From Synechococcales cyanobacterium PMM_0072 (lineage in GTDB: Bacteria; Cyanobacteriota; Cyanobacteriia; Cyanobacteriales; Chamaesiphonaceae), in NCBI GenBank assembly GCA_949127675.1, contig CASBPY010000019.1, forward strand, positions 1-37,688: a DNA stretch of 37,688 nt, written 5' to 3'. The first letter of the stretch is position 1; every line of letters begins with the position of its first letter. Shown here piece after piece: positions 1 through 8,211 of the stretch. The notes beneath the pieces are model-generated. The model made no database searches. It was not told the DNA's origin and saw only the letters and a program-made list of their open reading frames with translations. The position numbers and the translations under genes are program-made.

Positions 1-35
1 GACTGGGGGATGGGGGAACTGTTCATGTCTAGGCT

Positions 36-76
36 CTAATTCCTAATCCCTAATCCCTATTTCCTAACCCCTATCC
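36..76. repeat. heptanucleotide short tandem repeat (CTAATCC-like)
   Basis: ctaattc ctaatcc ctaatcc ctatttc ctaaccc ctatcct, period 7. Confidence 0.7.
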
Positions 77-627
77 TTAAATCTTCGCATTAAATAAGCT
101 GCTGCAAAATCACCATTTGGCTGTTTGGCGAGGAGATCGGCAAAATCGAAGACTTGTTGGGCTATTTCGATGCCAACTTTGTCAATTACGGCTTGACGTT
201 CGAGTTGATTGGTATGACTGACACGGGCTTGGGCTTGCCAAATACCAGAGAAGATTTTGGCGATATTGGTATCGAGCTTGAGCTGTTCGAGCACTTCCCA
301 CTCACCTCGATCGCACCAAATCCCACCACAAGTGAGACAATGCTCTAGGTAAAATGGTTCTTTAAGTGTCACTTTCCCTCTGGCCATCACACAGCCACAT
401 TCTGGACAGAGAGCTGTTTTGGCATCTAATGAACTGGGAGTGTAGGGCAGATCATAATTCTGCATTAAGACATCGGGGTTTGGCAAAATTTCTGCGCGTT
501 GAGATTTCCATGTCTGATAATTGCGTCCAGAAATCCAGTCGCCTTGACACTCACGACAATGTTTTGTCAGCAGCAAATCGCTGAGAATTCCATTCACTAG
601 TTCAGATTTACATTTAGGACAATGCAT
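64..627 (-). CDS. zinc-ribbon (zf-TFIIB-like) domain protein
   Basis: Two CxxC...CxxC clusters (MHCPKCKSEL..HCRECQGDW; LCPECGCVM..HCLTCGGIWCDRGE). Confidence 0.75.
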   Translation of the reverse strand: MHCPKCKSELVNGILSDLLLTKHCRECQGDWISGRNYQTWKSQRAEILPNPDVLMQNYDLPYTPSSLDAKTALCPECGCVMARGKVTLKEPFYLEHCLTCGGIWCDRGEWEVLEQLKLDTNIAKIFSGIWQAQARVSHTNQLERQAVIDKVGIEIAQQVFDFADLLAKQPNGDFAAAYLMRRFKDRG

Positions 628-641
628 TAAATTGGTGGATG

Positions 642-662
642 GTGAATAGTGAATAGTGAATA
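642..662. repeat. heptanucleotide tandem repeat (GTGAATA)x3
   Basis: gtgaatagtgaatagtgaata; reverse complement of the TATTCAC repeat at 8172-8205. Confidence 0.8.
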
Positions 663-663
663 T

Positions 664-1005
664 TTAGATTTTGATTACGGCTTGGCAATATTGAATGAGT
701 AAGTCTAACTTTTCTTGGTAGGCTTGGCGGCGATGCTCGATAGTAGCCGGATTACGAGCTGCGGCAATGAATGTGAGATCGATCGGCAGTAACCGCAATA
801 ATCGATGACTTTCGGTTAAATACGATCGCATTTTACCAGCGATCGGATCTGGTAGATTATCTAGATCTTGTGGGAGAATGTGGGATTCAAAGAATTTGAT
901 CGATCGATCGAGGCTGACTCTTAAGTCTGGAATAGAGTCAGTGGGCAAGTTGGAGAGGAGGGTAAATAATTGTTGCCACATCAAAATCTGTTCGGTTGGC
1001 AGCAT
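664..1005 (-). CDS. PatD-like (heterocyst frequency control) small protein, tentative
   Basis: 113 aa; pattern LRRS..FF...I.P....(K)..L.E..RLLR.L.IDL.F...AR.. and C-terminal LIQYCQA resembles PatD family from memory. Confidence 0.45.
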   Translation of the reverse strand: MLPTEQILMWQQLFTLLSNLPTDSIPDLRVSLDRSIKFFESHILPQDLDNLPDPIAGKMRSYLTESHRLLRLLPIDLTFIAAARNPATIEHRRQAYQEKLDLLIQYCQAVIKI

Positions 1006-1111
1006 GATTAACTTCGTTAGAATAGAACGTACCTGCCAGTAATTTTACCCTTTGACGATCAAGTAGACACTTCACTTGAGTTGTATTGTTCCTATCCTAT
1101 CCTCTTCAGCC

Positions 1112-3439
1112 ATGACCACTCCCCTTTCTATTTCCGCTGATGATGTCGCCGATGTTGCGATTATGGCTGTGCCTGGTACAGATGCTGATGATGAAGCAAC
1201 CTACAGTTGCGATATTCCTGATTGGTTGCAGCAATGTTTGGATGGAGTCCAACATCCCGATCCTGCGGTAAATAGCGATAGACAGTTAATTAAGAATGCC
1301 TTTCAATTTGCCTACGATCTACATGGCGATCAAAAGCGCAAATCGGGAGAACCCTATATCTGTCATCCGGTTGCGGTAGCTGGATTGCTGCGAGATTTAG
1401 GTGGTGGGGCAGAGATGATCGCGGCTGGATTTTTGCATGATGTAGTTGAAGATACTGAGATTACGATCGATGAAATTGGATCGAGATTTGGTCAGGAGAC
1501 AGCCCATTTAGTTGAAGGGGTAACTAAGCTATCTAAATTTGAATTTTCTAGTAAGAAAGAGCAGCAGGCTGAAAATTTTCGACGGATGTTTATTGCGATG
1601 GCGCAGGATATTCGGGTGATCGTGGTTAAGTTAGCAGATCGAGTACATAATATGCGAACTCTCGATCATTTGCGCCCCGAACGACAGCAAGCGATCTCTC
1701 AAGAAACTCGCGATATTTTTGCACCATTAGCTGACAGGTTAGGCTTAGGTAGAATCAAATGGGAATTAGAAGATCTCTCCTTCAAATATATCGAAGCTGA
1801 AGATTATCGGCGGATTCAAGATCTGGTTGCCGAGAAGCGAACGGCTAGAGAAGCTAGAATTGCCAACGTTACCGAGATGATCCGGCATCGACTCGATCGA
1901 GCACATATCGAGCATATAGATGTTAGTGGTAGACCAAAACATCTCTACAGTATCTATCAAAAGATGCGCTATCAGAAAAAAGAATTTAGCGAAATTTACG
2001 ATCTAACTGCGATTAGAATTATCGTCAAATCAAATCATGAGTGTTATCTAGCTCTAGCTGAAATTCATGATGCGTTTAAGCCCATTCCTGGTAGATTCAA
2101 AGACTATATTGGTTTACCAAAAAACAACCGCTATCAATCCCTCCACACCACCGTCGTCGGATTTACTGGAACGCCATTAGAAGTCCAAATTCGGACACTA
2201 GAAATGCACAATGTGGCAGAATATGGAATTGCTGCTCATTGGAAATATAAAGAAGCAGCTAAATCCGAAGTTGGTAAACCAGAAACTACCAAAGAACCAA
2301 AAGCTGCCACCACAACCAGACGCACCGAAGTTGACGAGAAATTTTCCTGGTTGCGCCAACTATTAGAATGGCAAAATGATGTCAAAGATGCGATCGAATT
2401 TGATGATCATCTCAAAGACTCCCTACTCGAACGGGATGTCTATGTTTTTACCCCCAAAGGCGAAGTCGTCTCCCTCCGCCACGGCTCCACCCCTGTAGAT
2501 TTTGCCTATAGAATTCATACCGAAGTCGGCAATCACTGTTCTGGTGCTAAGGTGAACGATCGAATTGTACCCCTCTCCCGCACTTTATCCAATGGCGATA
2601 TCGTCGAAGTAATCACTCGCGAAAACAGCCATCCGAGCTTGGACTGGCTCAACTTCGTCGTCAGCCCGGGCGCGCGCAACCGCATCGTCCAATGGTATAA
2701 GAGATCGCATCGCGATGAAAATGTGGCTAGGGGACGGGAATCATTGGAGCGAGAACTAGGCAAAAGTGGTCTAGAAGCCCTGCTCAAATCTGAACCGATG
2801 CTAGCAGTTGCCCAAAAGTGCAACTATATCACCGTCGAGGATTTACTCGCGGGGTTGGGATATGGCGAAATTACTCAACAAATGGTCGTCAATCGGCTCC
2901 GCGAGATCGTCAGAGATCGGGAAGCTCCTACCCCCGAATTACCACCGACAACCTTACCAAAGCAGCAGCCCACTACTCATAGTGACTTCCCGATCTTAGG
3001 GATTGAGGGACTATTACATCACTTGGCAGGCTGTTGTAGCCCGATTCCTGGTGAGCCAATTATTGGTTTAGTGACTCGCATCAATGGGATCTCAATTCAC
3101 CGTCAGGGCTGTATTAATATCGGACAGATGGACGGGAACCGCCTTCTACCCGTCAGTTGGAATACCCAGGTAACTAAAGAAAAGCCCCGTACTTATCCAG
3201 TTAGCGTTCAACTAGAAGTTCTCGATCGAGTGGGAGTACTCAAAGATGTTCTGTCCCGCTTAACCGATAATAGAATTAATGTGCGATCGGCTAATGTGAT
3301 CACTCATTATGCCAAACCCGCAATTATCGATCTGTCGATCGAAGTTAGTGATAAATTACAATTAGAACGCTGTTTTGCTCAAATTAAACAGATGAGTGAT
3401 GTCTTAAACATCCGTCGTATTACCCAATCTGAGAATTAA
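1112..3439 (+). CDS. bifunctional (p)ppGpp synthetase/hydrolase, RelA/SpoT family
   Basis: HD hydrolase motif (AAGFLHDVVEDT), synthetase (YDLTAIRII...GRFKDYI..PK.N.YQSLHTTV), TGS and C-terminal ACT regions; the ORF track begins at a TTG (1076), ATG at 1112 is likelier. Confidence 0.95.
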   Translation: MTTPLSISADDVADVAIMAVPGTDADDEATYSCDIPDWLQQCLDGVQHPDPAVNSDRQLIKNAFQFAYDLHGDQKRKSGEPYICHPVAVAGLLRDLGGGAEMIAAGFLHDVVEDTEITIDEIGSRFGQETAHLVEGVTKLSKFEFSSKKEQQAENFRRMFIAMAQDIRVIVVKLADRVHNMRTLDHLRPERQQAISQETRDIFAPLADRLGLGRIKWELEDLSFKYIEAEDYRRIQDLVAEKRTAREARIANVTEMIRHRLDRAHIEHIDVSGRPKHLYSIYQKMRYQKKEFSEIYDLTAIRIIVKSNHECYLALAEIHDAFKPIPGRFKDYIGLPKNNRYQSLHTTVVGFTGTPLEVQIRTLEMHNVAEYGIAAHWKYKEAAKSEVGKPETTKEPKAATTTRRTEVDEKFSWLRQLLEWQNDVKDAIEFDDHLKDSLLERDVYVFTPKGEVVSLRHGSTPVDFAYRIHTEVGNHCSGAKVNDRIVPLSRTLSNGDIVEVITRENSHPSLDWLNFVVSPGARNRIVQWYKRSHRDENVARGRESLERELGKSGLEALLKSEPMLAVAQKCNYITVEDLLAGLGYGEITQQMVVNRLREIVRDREAPTPELPPTTLPKQQPTTHSDFPILGIEGLLHHLAGCCSPIPGEPIIGLVTRINGISIHRQGCINIGQMDGNRLLPVSWNTQVTKEKPRTYPVSVQLEVLDRVGVLKDVLSRLTDNRINVRSANVITHYAKPAIIDLSIEVSDKLQLERCFAQIKQMSDVLNIRRITQSEN

Positions 3440-3441
3440 CT

Positions 3442-3552
3442 ATGATCATCGACGAATCTACCCAAAATGCAATCGTTGGTGGACTGGCAATTGCCATCTC
3501 TATCGGCGCGATGCTGATGATGTTTAGTACTGTTTGGACAACCAAGAAGTAG
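3442..3552 (+). CDS. 36-aa single-pass membrane miniprotein (not in ORF track)
   Basis: ATG 3 nt after the rel/spoT stop: MIIDESTQNAIVGGLAIAISIGAMLMMFSTVWTTKK, hydrophobic core with KK tail. Confidence 0.6.
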   Translation: MIIDESTQNAIVGGLAIAISIGAMLMMFSTVWTTKK

Positions 3553-3553
3553 G

Positions 3554-3826
3554 TTATTTGCTAGCTGATCTAGCATTGTGGCTGCTGCTGTACTCGCCCT
3601 GATAAATGTCTTGATGCTGTGTCAAAGATTTCGCTGATGGCACAATCGTCCCGATCGATTCGAGATCGCGGAGGACATAATTGAGTTGATTAGCGATCGA
3701 ACTAATCGAAATCGACGACTGACTATCGATTTCACGACTAGCCTGCAAAAAATGCAACCGCATTTGCCAAGTGGTATGGCTAGGATGTTTGTTCAGATAC
3801 TCTAATACGGCTTGGCGATTAATCAT
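3554..3826 (-). CDS. hypothetical protein, possible helix-turn-helix
   Basis: 90-aa ORF without overlap; family not recognised. Confidence 0.45.
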   Translation of the reverse strand: MINRQAVLEYLNKHPSHTTWQMRLHFLQASREIDSQSSISISSIANQLNYVLRDLESIGTIVPSAKSLTQHQDIYQGEYSSSHNARSASK

Positions 3827-3910
3827 ACTTGTTACCTGAAGTTGCTCTTATGAACATTCTCGCTTGATTATCAGCGATTGTATCAATATCTTAACATTAT
3901 TGTCGCTATT

Positions 3911-4594
3911 CTAATAATTCAACCGATAGCCGACTTTACGGACAGTTTCAATCGGATCTGGGTGTCCGAGCTTTTTGCGGAGCGAGAGGACGTGACTGTC
4001 TACGGTGCGTGGATTATCAATATCGATATCCCAGGCAAGTTTTAATAATTCACTGCGATGGACTGGGCGACCGTTAGCTTGGGCTAGAACGTAGAGTAAA
4101 CTGAACTCTTGGGGGCTAAGGTCTATTTTCGTTTCCAGTGGCTTCGCTGAAGATTTATCGCTCAGATACAGACACCGCCGTACCAAGTCAATCCGTAAAT
4201 GCCCATAAGTCATTTCGGTGGGAATCGTCGTTAACCCCCGATTCCGCCGAAGTAGAGCCGCAACTCGTGCCAAAAATTCCGGCATCCCAAACGGTTTCTT
4301 GAGGTAGTCATCAACTCCCGCCTGAAGTGCGGTAACTAAATCGATGTCGCGAATTCGGGCTGATAGCATCAAAATTAGCGAATTGCCTTGGGGATACAAC
4401 CATTTACAAAACTCCACCCCTTCGCCATCAGGTAAATCGGAATCGACGATGGCGAGTGTGGGTAATGCTCGATCACAATGTTGATACGCCTGTGCTAATG
4501 TTGCCGATTGTTGAACATGATAACCCGCTTGGTGCAGATGCCAAGTCAATAGCGATCGTAAGTTATGATTGCCTTCTATGACATGAATCTGCAC
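3911..4594 (-). CDS. OmpR/PhoB-family response regulator
   Basis: Receiver (AIVDSDLPDGEGVEFCKWL, DDYLKKPF) plus winged-helix (LSPQEFSLLYVLAQANGRPVHRSELLKLAW..RTVDSHVLSLRKKLG). Confidence 0.93.
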   Translation of the reverse strand: MQIHVIEGNHNLRSLLTWHLHQAGYHVQQSATLAQAYQHCDRALPTLAIVDSDLPDGEGVEFCKWLYPQGNSLILMLSARIRDIDLVTALQAGVDDYLKKPFGMPEFLARVAALLRRNRGLTTIPTEMTYGHLRIDLVRRCLYLSDKSSAKPLETKIDLSPQEFSLLYVLAQANGRPVHRSELLKLAWDIDIDNPRTVDSHVLSLRKKLGHPDPIETVRKVGYRLNY

Positions 4595-4848
4595 GCTTTT
4601 TCAGGAAATGATTGCTGGTTTTGCTCAGATATTCTGTAGCACTGGAACATTCGTGAACATTCCAACGATCTAGATCATATATATCTGGTTCAGGATTATC
4701 CAAAAGTCTGTGATGGGGGTCGCTATTATTGCGATCAATAAATGTGTATTTTCCACACCCCAGTTTGACCAGAAGTCCCATAGACTATAATTAATGTCAG
4801 ACCAAACAATTTTGATATATCCTATTTAGTATGTCCAAGGATTAAGCC

Positions 4849-5100
4849 ATGCTGCAAACTATAGAAACAGTCGGATACTATCAAAAGATTACTGACGCAT
4901 TGGTAGAAATGTGGCACAAAGGTTATCGCTTCGACGATTTGCGGCTATACCTCGATGGATATTTAGCAGCATTACGAAGTACTAATGTGCTAGAAGCATA
5001 TCAAATCAATCGGATCGAGGAGGAAGTCATGCGATATATTTATGACCCCTCCAATTTTGAACTTCTCGAATTGCAGAGGGAACCAGACTACAGGTATTAA
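4849..5100 (+). CDS. conserved cyanobacterial small protein (DUF6761-like)
   Basis: 83 aa, ITDALVEMWHKGYRFDDLRLYLDGYLAALR...IEEEVMRYIYDPSNF. Confidence 0.7.
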   Translation: MLQTIETVGYYQKITDALVEMWHKGYRFDDLRLYLDGYLAALRSTNVLEAYQINRIEEEVMRYIYDPSNFELLELQREPDYRY

Positions 5101-5110
5101 TTTAGTTGAT

Positions 5111-5179
5111 AGATCTGTAGGTTGGGTTGAAGGATGTTGGCGGAGCCTCTCCGTGAGGAGACAACCCAACACACTCAGC
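5111..5179. repeat. interspersed palindromic repeat, copy 1 (second copy at 12851-12920)
   Basis: agatctgtaggttgggttgaaggatgttggcggagcctctccgtgaggagacaacccaacacactcagc; GTTGGGTTG/CAACCCAAC arms. Confidence 0.85.
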
Positions 5180-5180
5180 T

Positions 5181-5201
5181 AGGGTGGGAACTACCCACCC
5201 T
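5181..5201. terminator. hairpin (possible terminator)
   Basis: AGGGTGGG-AACTA-CCCACCCT perfect 8-bp stem between convergent genes; no strong T-tract. Confidence 0.4.
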
Positions 5202-5221
5202 GAACATGAGGTGGTTAGCTA

Positions 5222-5545
5222 TCAACTAGCCAAAGCTACTTCCACCATTTGCTGAAGTTCACCTTTTTGGTACAGCTCGGTCAGCACATCAGAGCCACCG
5301 ATGAATTCACCATTGATATATACCTGCGGAATCGTAGGCCAATTAGAGTATTCTTTCACACCTTGGCGAATATCTTGGTCAGCTAAAACATCGACTGTTT
5401 CATAAGGTACACCCAGAATATTCAGAATTTGGACGACTTGGTTGGAAAATCCACATTGAGGCATTAATTTATTGCCTTTCATGAAGACCATGATTTTATT
5501 GTCTTTGATGAGCGTACCAATTGTTTCTGCTGCTGGAGTAGTCAT
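5222..5545 (-). CDS. grxD: monothiol glutaredoxin, Grx4 family
   Basis: CGFS active site (MPQCGFSNQVVQIL), WPTIPQVYINGEFIGGSD. Confidence 0.95.
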   Translation of the reverse strand: MTTPAAETIGTLIKDNKIMVFMKGNKLMPQCGFSNQVVQILNILGVPYETVDVLADQDIRQGVKEYSNWPTIPQVYINGEFIGGSDVLTELYQKGELQQMVEVALAS

Positions 5546-5550
5546 AATTT

Positions 5551-5592
5551 AGAGAGTAGAGAATAATGGGTAGAGGGTAGAGAGTGTAGAGA
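5551..5592. repeat. degenerate heptanucleotide repeat (GTAGAGA-like)
   Basis: gtagaga ataatgg gtagagg gtagaga gtgtaga. Confidence 0.6.
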
Positions 5593-5597
5593 AATAC

Positions 5598-5855
5598 TTA
5601 ATTCTCAGCTTGCCATGTTGCAGGGGTATAAGTCTTGAGTGCGAGGGCATGAATCGCACCACTCGCCATTGGTTCTTTCACTGCTGCGTAGACTAATTGA
5701 TGTTGTTGAATTAGTGATTTACCTTCAAATTGAGCAGAAATTACCACAGCTTGGTAATGATCGCCGCCACCTGTGAGATCGGTGATTTGGACGATTGCTT
5801 CAGGGATACCTGCTTCGATAGTGGATTTAACTTGACTTGGGGTGATTGCGCTCAT
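5598..5855 (-). CDS. BolA family protein
   Basis: 85 aa, BolA pattern (VVISAQFEGKSLIQQHQLVYAAVKEPMASGAIHALALKTYTP). Confidence 0.92.
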   Translation of the reverse strand: MSAITPSQVKSTIEAGIPEAIVQITDLTGGGDHYQAVVISAQFEGKSLIQQHQLVYAAVKEPMASGAIHALALKTYTPATWQAEN

Positions 5856-5866
5856 GCTTTGTTAGT

Positions 5867-5898
5867 TTTTAGGCTTTAGGTCTTAGGCTTTAGGTTTT
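5867..5898. repeat. heptanucleotide tandem repeat (TTTAGGC-like)
   Basis: tttaggc tttaggt cttaggc tttaggt. Confidence 0.65.
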
Positions 5899-5906
5899 GA
5901 AAGAGA

Positions 5907-6401
5907 CTATACCAATGAAGCTAGTTGCACCCAGCGAAATTCCCGATCTCCACCTAGTTCGATCACTACTTTAATTCTAGGATCGATCGAGGGTAATTCG
6001 GCTAGATAGGCTAATTCTTGACTAGATAAGACTTGCCCATCAACCAACCATAGTACCAAACCCTTGGAAGTAGGACGCAAGTGAGCGAGATAGGTATCGA
6101 GGATGGGGGGAATGTAATAGGTGCGAATTTCCTTTTTGCCAACGTGGGCGGGGCGGACTCCGTGGACTCCAGTCAGGTAGGTACTGATATCGCCTAAACC
6201 TCTGGCAGATATCCGCATACTTTCATACCCAGTTGCCCGCAGTCGCCGTTGGTAGCGACCTTCATAACCACCTTCGAGAGGGACATATACACCCAAAGAT
6301 CCGGCTTGTTCGAGATCGCGGATAAATGGCTTACCAGTAGTAATTAGGGGCACAGTTTCGACATCCTTGTGATGAGCTGATCGATTGCTGCCGATCGACA
6401 A
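5907..6401 (-). CDS. ndhN: NAD(P)H-quinone oxidoreductase subunit N
   Basis: LITTGKPFIRDLEQAGSLGVYVPLEGGYEGRYQRRLRATGY..ARGLGDISTYLTGVHGVRPAHVGKK is NdhN. Confidence 0.93.
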   Translation of the reverse strand: MSIGSNRSAHHKDVETVPLITTGKPFIRDLEQAGSLGVYVPLEGGYEGRYQRRLRATGYESMRISARGLGDISTYLTGVHGVRPAHVGKKEIRTYYIPPILDTYLAHLRPTSKGLVLWLVDGQVLSSQELAYLAELPSIDPRIKVVIELGGDREFRWVQLASLV

Positions 6402-6523
6402 TATAGTATTTAAGTGTAGACCGATCGATTAGGTATCGATCGCGATTAGCTAGTTTGGATCCTAGTCAATTAGCCTAACTTATCCTCTAATTATGCCACG
6501 GGTCGGGGACTGACGATCTAAAT

Positions 6524-7267
6524 TCACTCAAGGATATTGACTCCATCATAGACGAGGGCGATTAATTCACCATGCTGATTGAATTCGATCTCGGTTGGTT
6601 TGGGTGTGAGAATTGTGATATTTTCAAATGCCCAGCAACAGCCACAGCACTTGGCTAAGTCGATTAGTGGTTGGATTTGAGAGATATTCAGGCCAATCTG
6701 GTGGAAGTAATCAAAATAGCTTAAGTAAGCAATTCGATAATCTTGCATCGCCGCAGGTAGGGAAGCTGGATCGATTTGAGGATGATTTTTTTTGACCTCG
6801 GTAATGGATACTTGATTGAGAAAGTCGCCTAGTGGATCGAAGGCAATCTTTTGCTCCTCGCCAGTAATTTGAGCACGAGGATTTCCGTAGGCTTTTACAA
6901 CTTCAATAAACTCTGGACTGATTTGACTATTGATGATTTGATTGCAGCTACTACAGATTTGATTAAGAATTCTAGTGCCGACATCGACTAAATCTGGACG
7001 ATTAGCTAAAATTGTCATGGCAGTGAGCGGATTTTCCGTCCACAGAATCCGTGATTGTTCCAATCCAGCATATTGATAACAATCATTAATTGCTTGTTCA
7101 GCGAGTTCTCGATCAGTTGTTCGATCGATCAGGATTTGCTCCCACTTTTTCCTACTTTGAGGAATAAAATCCACTTCCAATTTAACTAGTTTGCGGGGAC
7201 CTGTTTCCACTTTGGATAGGTATTGGGCTAAGGATTCACTTTCTGCCGATTTAGTTGGGAGATCCAT
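6524..7267 (-). CDS. hypothetical protein (DUF6745-like)
   Basis: 247 aa, pattern W..ILIDRTTDRELAEQAINDCYQYAGLEQSRILWTENPLTA; C-terminal CCGCCWAFENITILTPKPTEI. Confidence 0.55.
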   Translation of the reverse strand: MDLPTKSAESESLAQYLSKVETGPRKLVKLEVDFIPQSRKKWEQILIDRTTDRELAEQAINDCYQYAGLEQSRILWTENPLTAMTILANRPDLVDVGTRILNQICSSCNQIINSQISPEFIEVVKAYGNPRAQITGEEQKIAFDPLGDFLNQVSITEVKKNHPQIDPASLPAAMQDYRIAYLSYFDYFHQIGLNISQIQPLIDLAKCCGCCWAFENITILTPKPTEIEFNQHGELIALVYDGVNILE

Positions 7268-7397
7268 AGATAAAAATAAGATGCTTTAAGTTGTAATAGC
7301 TATACCTTGGAATGGGTAACAGCAGGAATTTTAATAAACGGGGGTTCGGAAATACAATTTGATGCGAGCGTCAAATCAAGGTTGAATCCTAAACTGA

Positions 7398-7550
7398 TTA
7401 CGATGACTTTAATTCGTTCAAGATGTCTACATTACTATAGATAATACCCAAAATCTTTCCTTGATGATCGATTTTAATTTTGGCAGGGTTGGGTGTAAGG
7501 ATCGCTAGTCCCTGAAATGTCCAGCACCATCCGCAAGACTTGGTAAATTA
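7398..7550 (-). pseudogene. C-terminal remnant of a paralogue of the 6524-7267 gene
   Basis: Minus-strand translation FTKSCGWCWTFQGLAILTPNPAKIKIDHQGKILGIIYSNVDILNELKSS* aligns with LAKCCGCCWAFENITILTPKPTEIEFNQHGELIALVYDGVNILE; in-frame TAA immediately upstream. Confidence 0.8.
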
Positions 7551-7583
7551 TAGTTAGTTGACCTGTAGTAAAGATTTGGAATT

Positions 7584-8138
7584 GTGAATTGTGATAAAAC
7601 TAGCTTGCGTAATCAATTGCTCCAGCAGCGACAAGCGTTACTTGCCGAAGTCTGGCGATCTCAGAGCGATCAAATTTGTGATCAACTCTTAGCTTGCCCT
7701 CAATTTATGGCAGCACAGACGATTCTCGTCTACCAAAGTCATCGCCAAGAACCAACTTTAGACTATTTATTTACCCACACACACAAACAATGGGGCTTAC
7801 CTCGATCTGTTGATAAAGAGCTACTATGGCACCACTGGAAGCCTTCAGAAGCCTTGGTAATTGGAAAATACGGTATTCTAGAACCCGATCCGGCATCACC
7901 CCTGCTCACGCCTGATTTAGTGGATTTAATCTTAGTTCCGGCAGTTGCGATGGATGCTCGCGGTTATCGATTGGGCTATGGGGGTGGCTATTACGATCGA
8001 TTGCGATCGAATCCACAGTGGCGGAAGATTCCGACAATTGGCATTGTCTTCGATTTTAGCTATGTTGAGACACTCCCGACAGACCTGTGGGATTTAACAC
8101 TGGATGCAGTTTGCACGGAATTAGGCTGTAGGCTGTAG
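7584..8138 (+). CDS. 5-formyltetrahydrofolate cyclo-ligase
   Basis: GTG start; LILVPAVAMDARGYRLGYGGGYYDRLR motif. Confidence 0.93.
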   Translation: MNCDKTSLRNQLLQQRQALLAEVWRSQSDQICDQLLACPQFMAAQTILVYQSHRQEPTLDYLFTHTHKQWGLPRSVDKELLWHHWKPSEALVIGKYGILEPDPASPLLTPDLVDLILVPAVAMDARGYRLGYGGGYYDRLRSNPQWRKIPTIGIVFDFSYVETLPTDLWDLTLDAVCTELGCRL

Positions 8139-8148
8139 GCTGTAGGCT
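8123..8148. repeat. heptanucleotide tandem repeat (GGCTGTA)x3+
   Basis: aggctgtaggctgtaggctgtaggct; overlaps the 3' end of the 5-FCL ORF. Confidence 0.85.
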
Positions 8149-8171
8149 TTGGAACAAGTGCTCTTTTCTCA

Positions 8172-8205
8172 TTCACTATTCACTATTCACTATTCACTAT
8201 TCACT
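8172..8205. repeat. heptanucleotide tandem repeat (TTCACTA)x4+
   Basis: ttcactattcactattcactattcactattcact, period 7. Confidence 0.9.
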
Positions 8206-8211
8206 GTTTAA

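Noticed and set aside
154-584. Plus-strand ORFs 154-348 and 366-584
   Set aside because: Antisense to the zinc-ribbon gene, no recognisable family
4563-4781. 72-aa minus-strand ORF overlapping the response regulator start
   Set aside because: Overlaps the regulator N-terminus in another frame, low-complexity product, no RBS evidence
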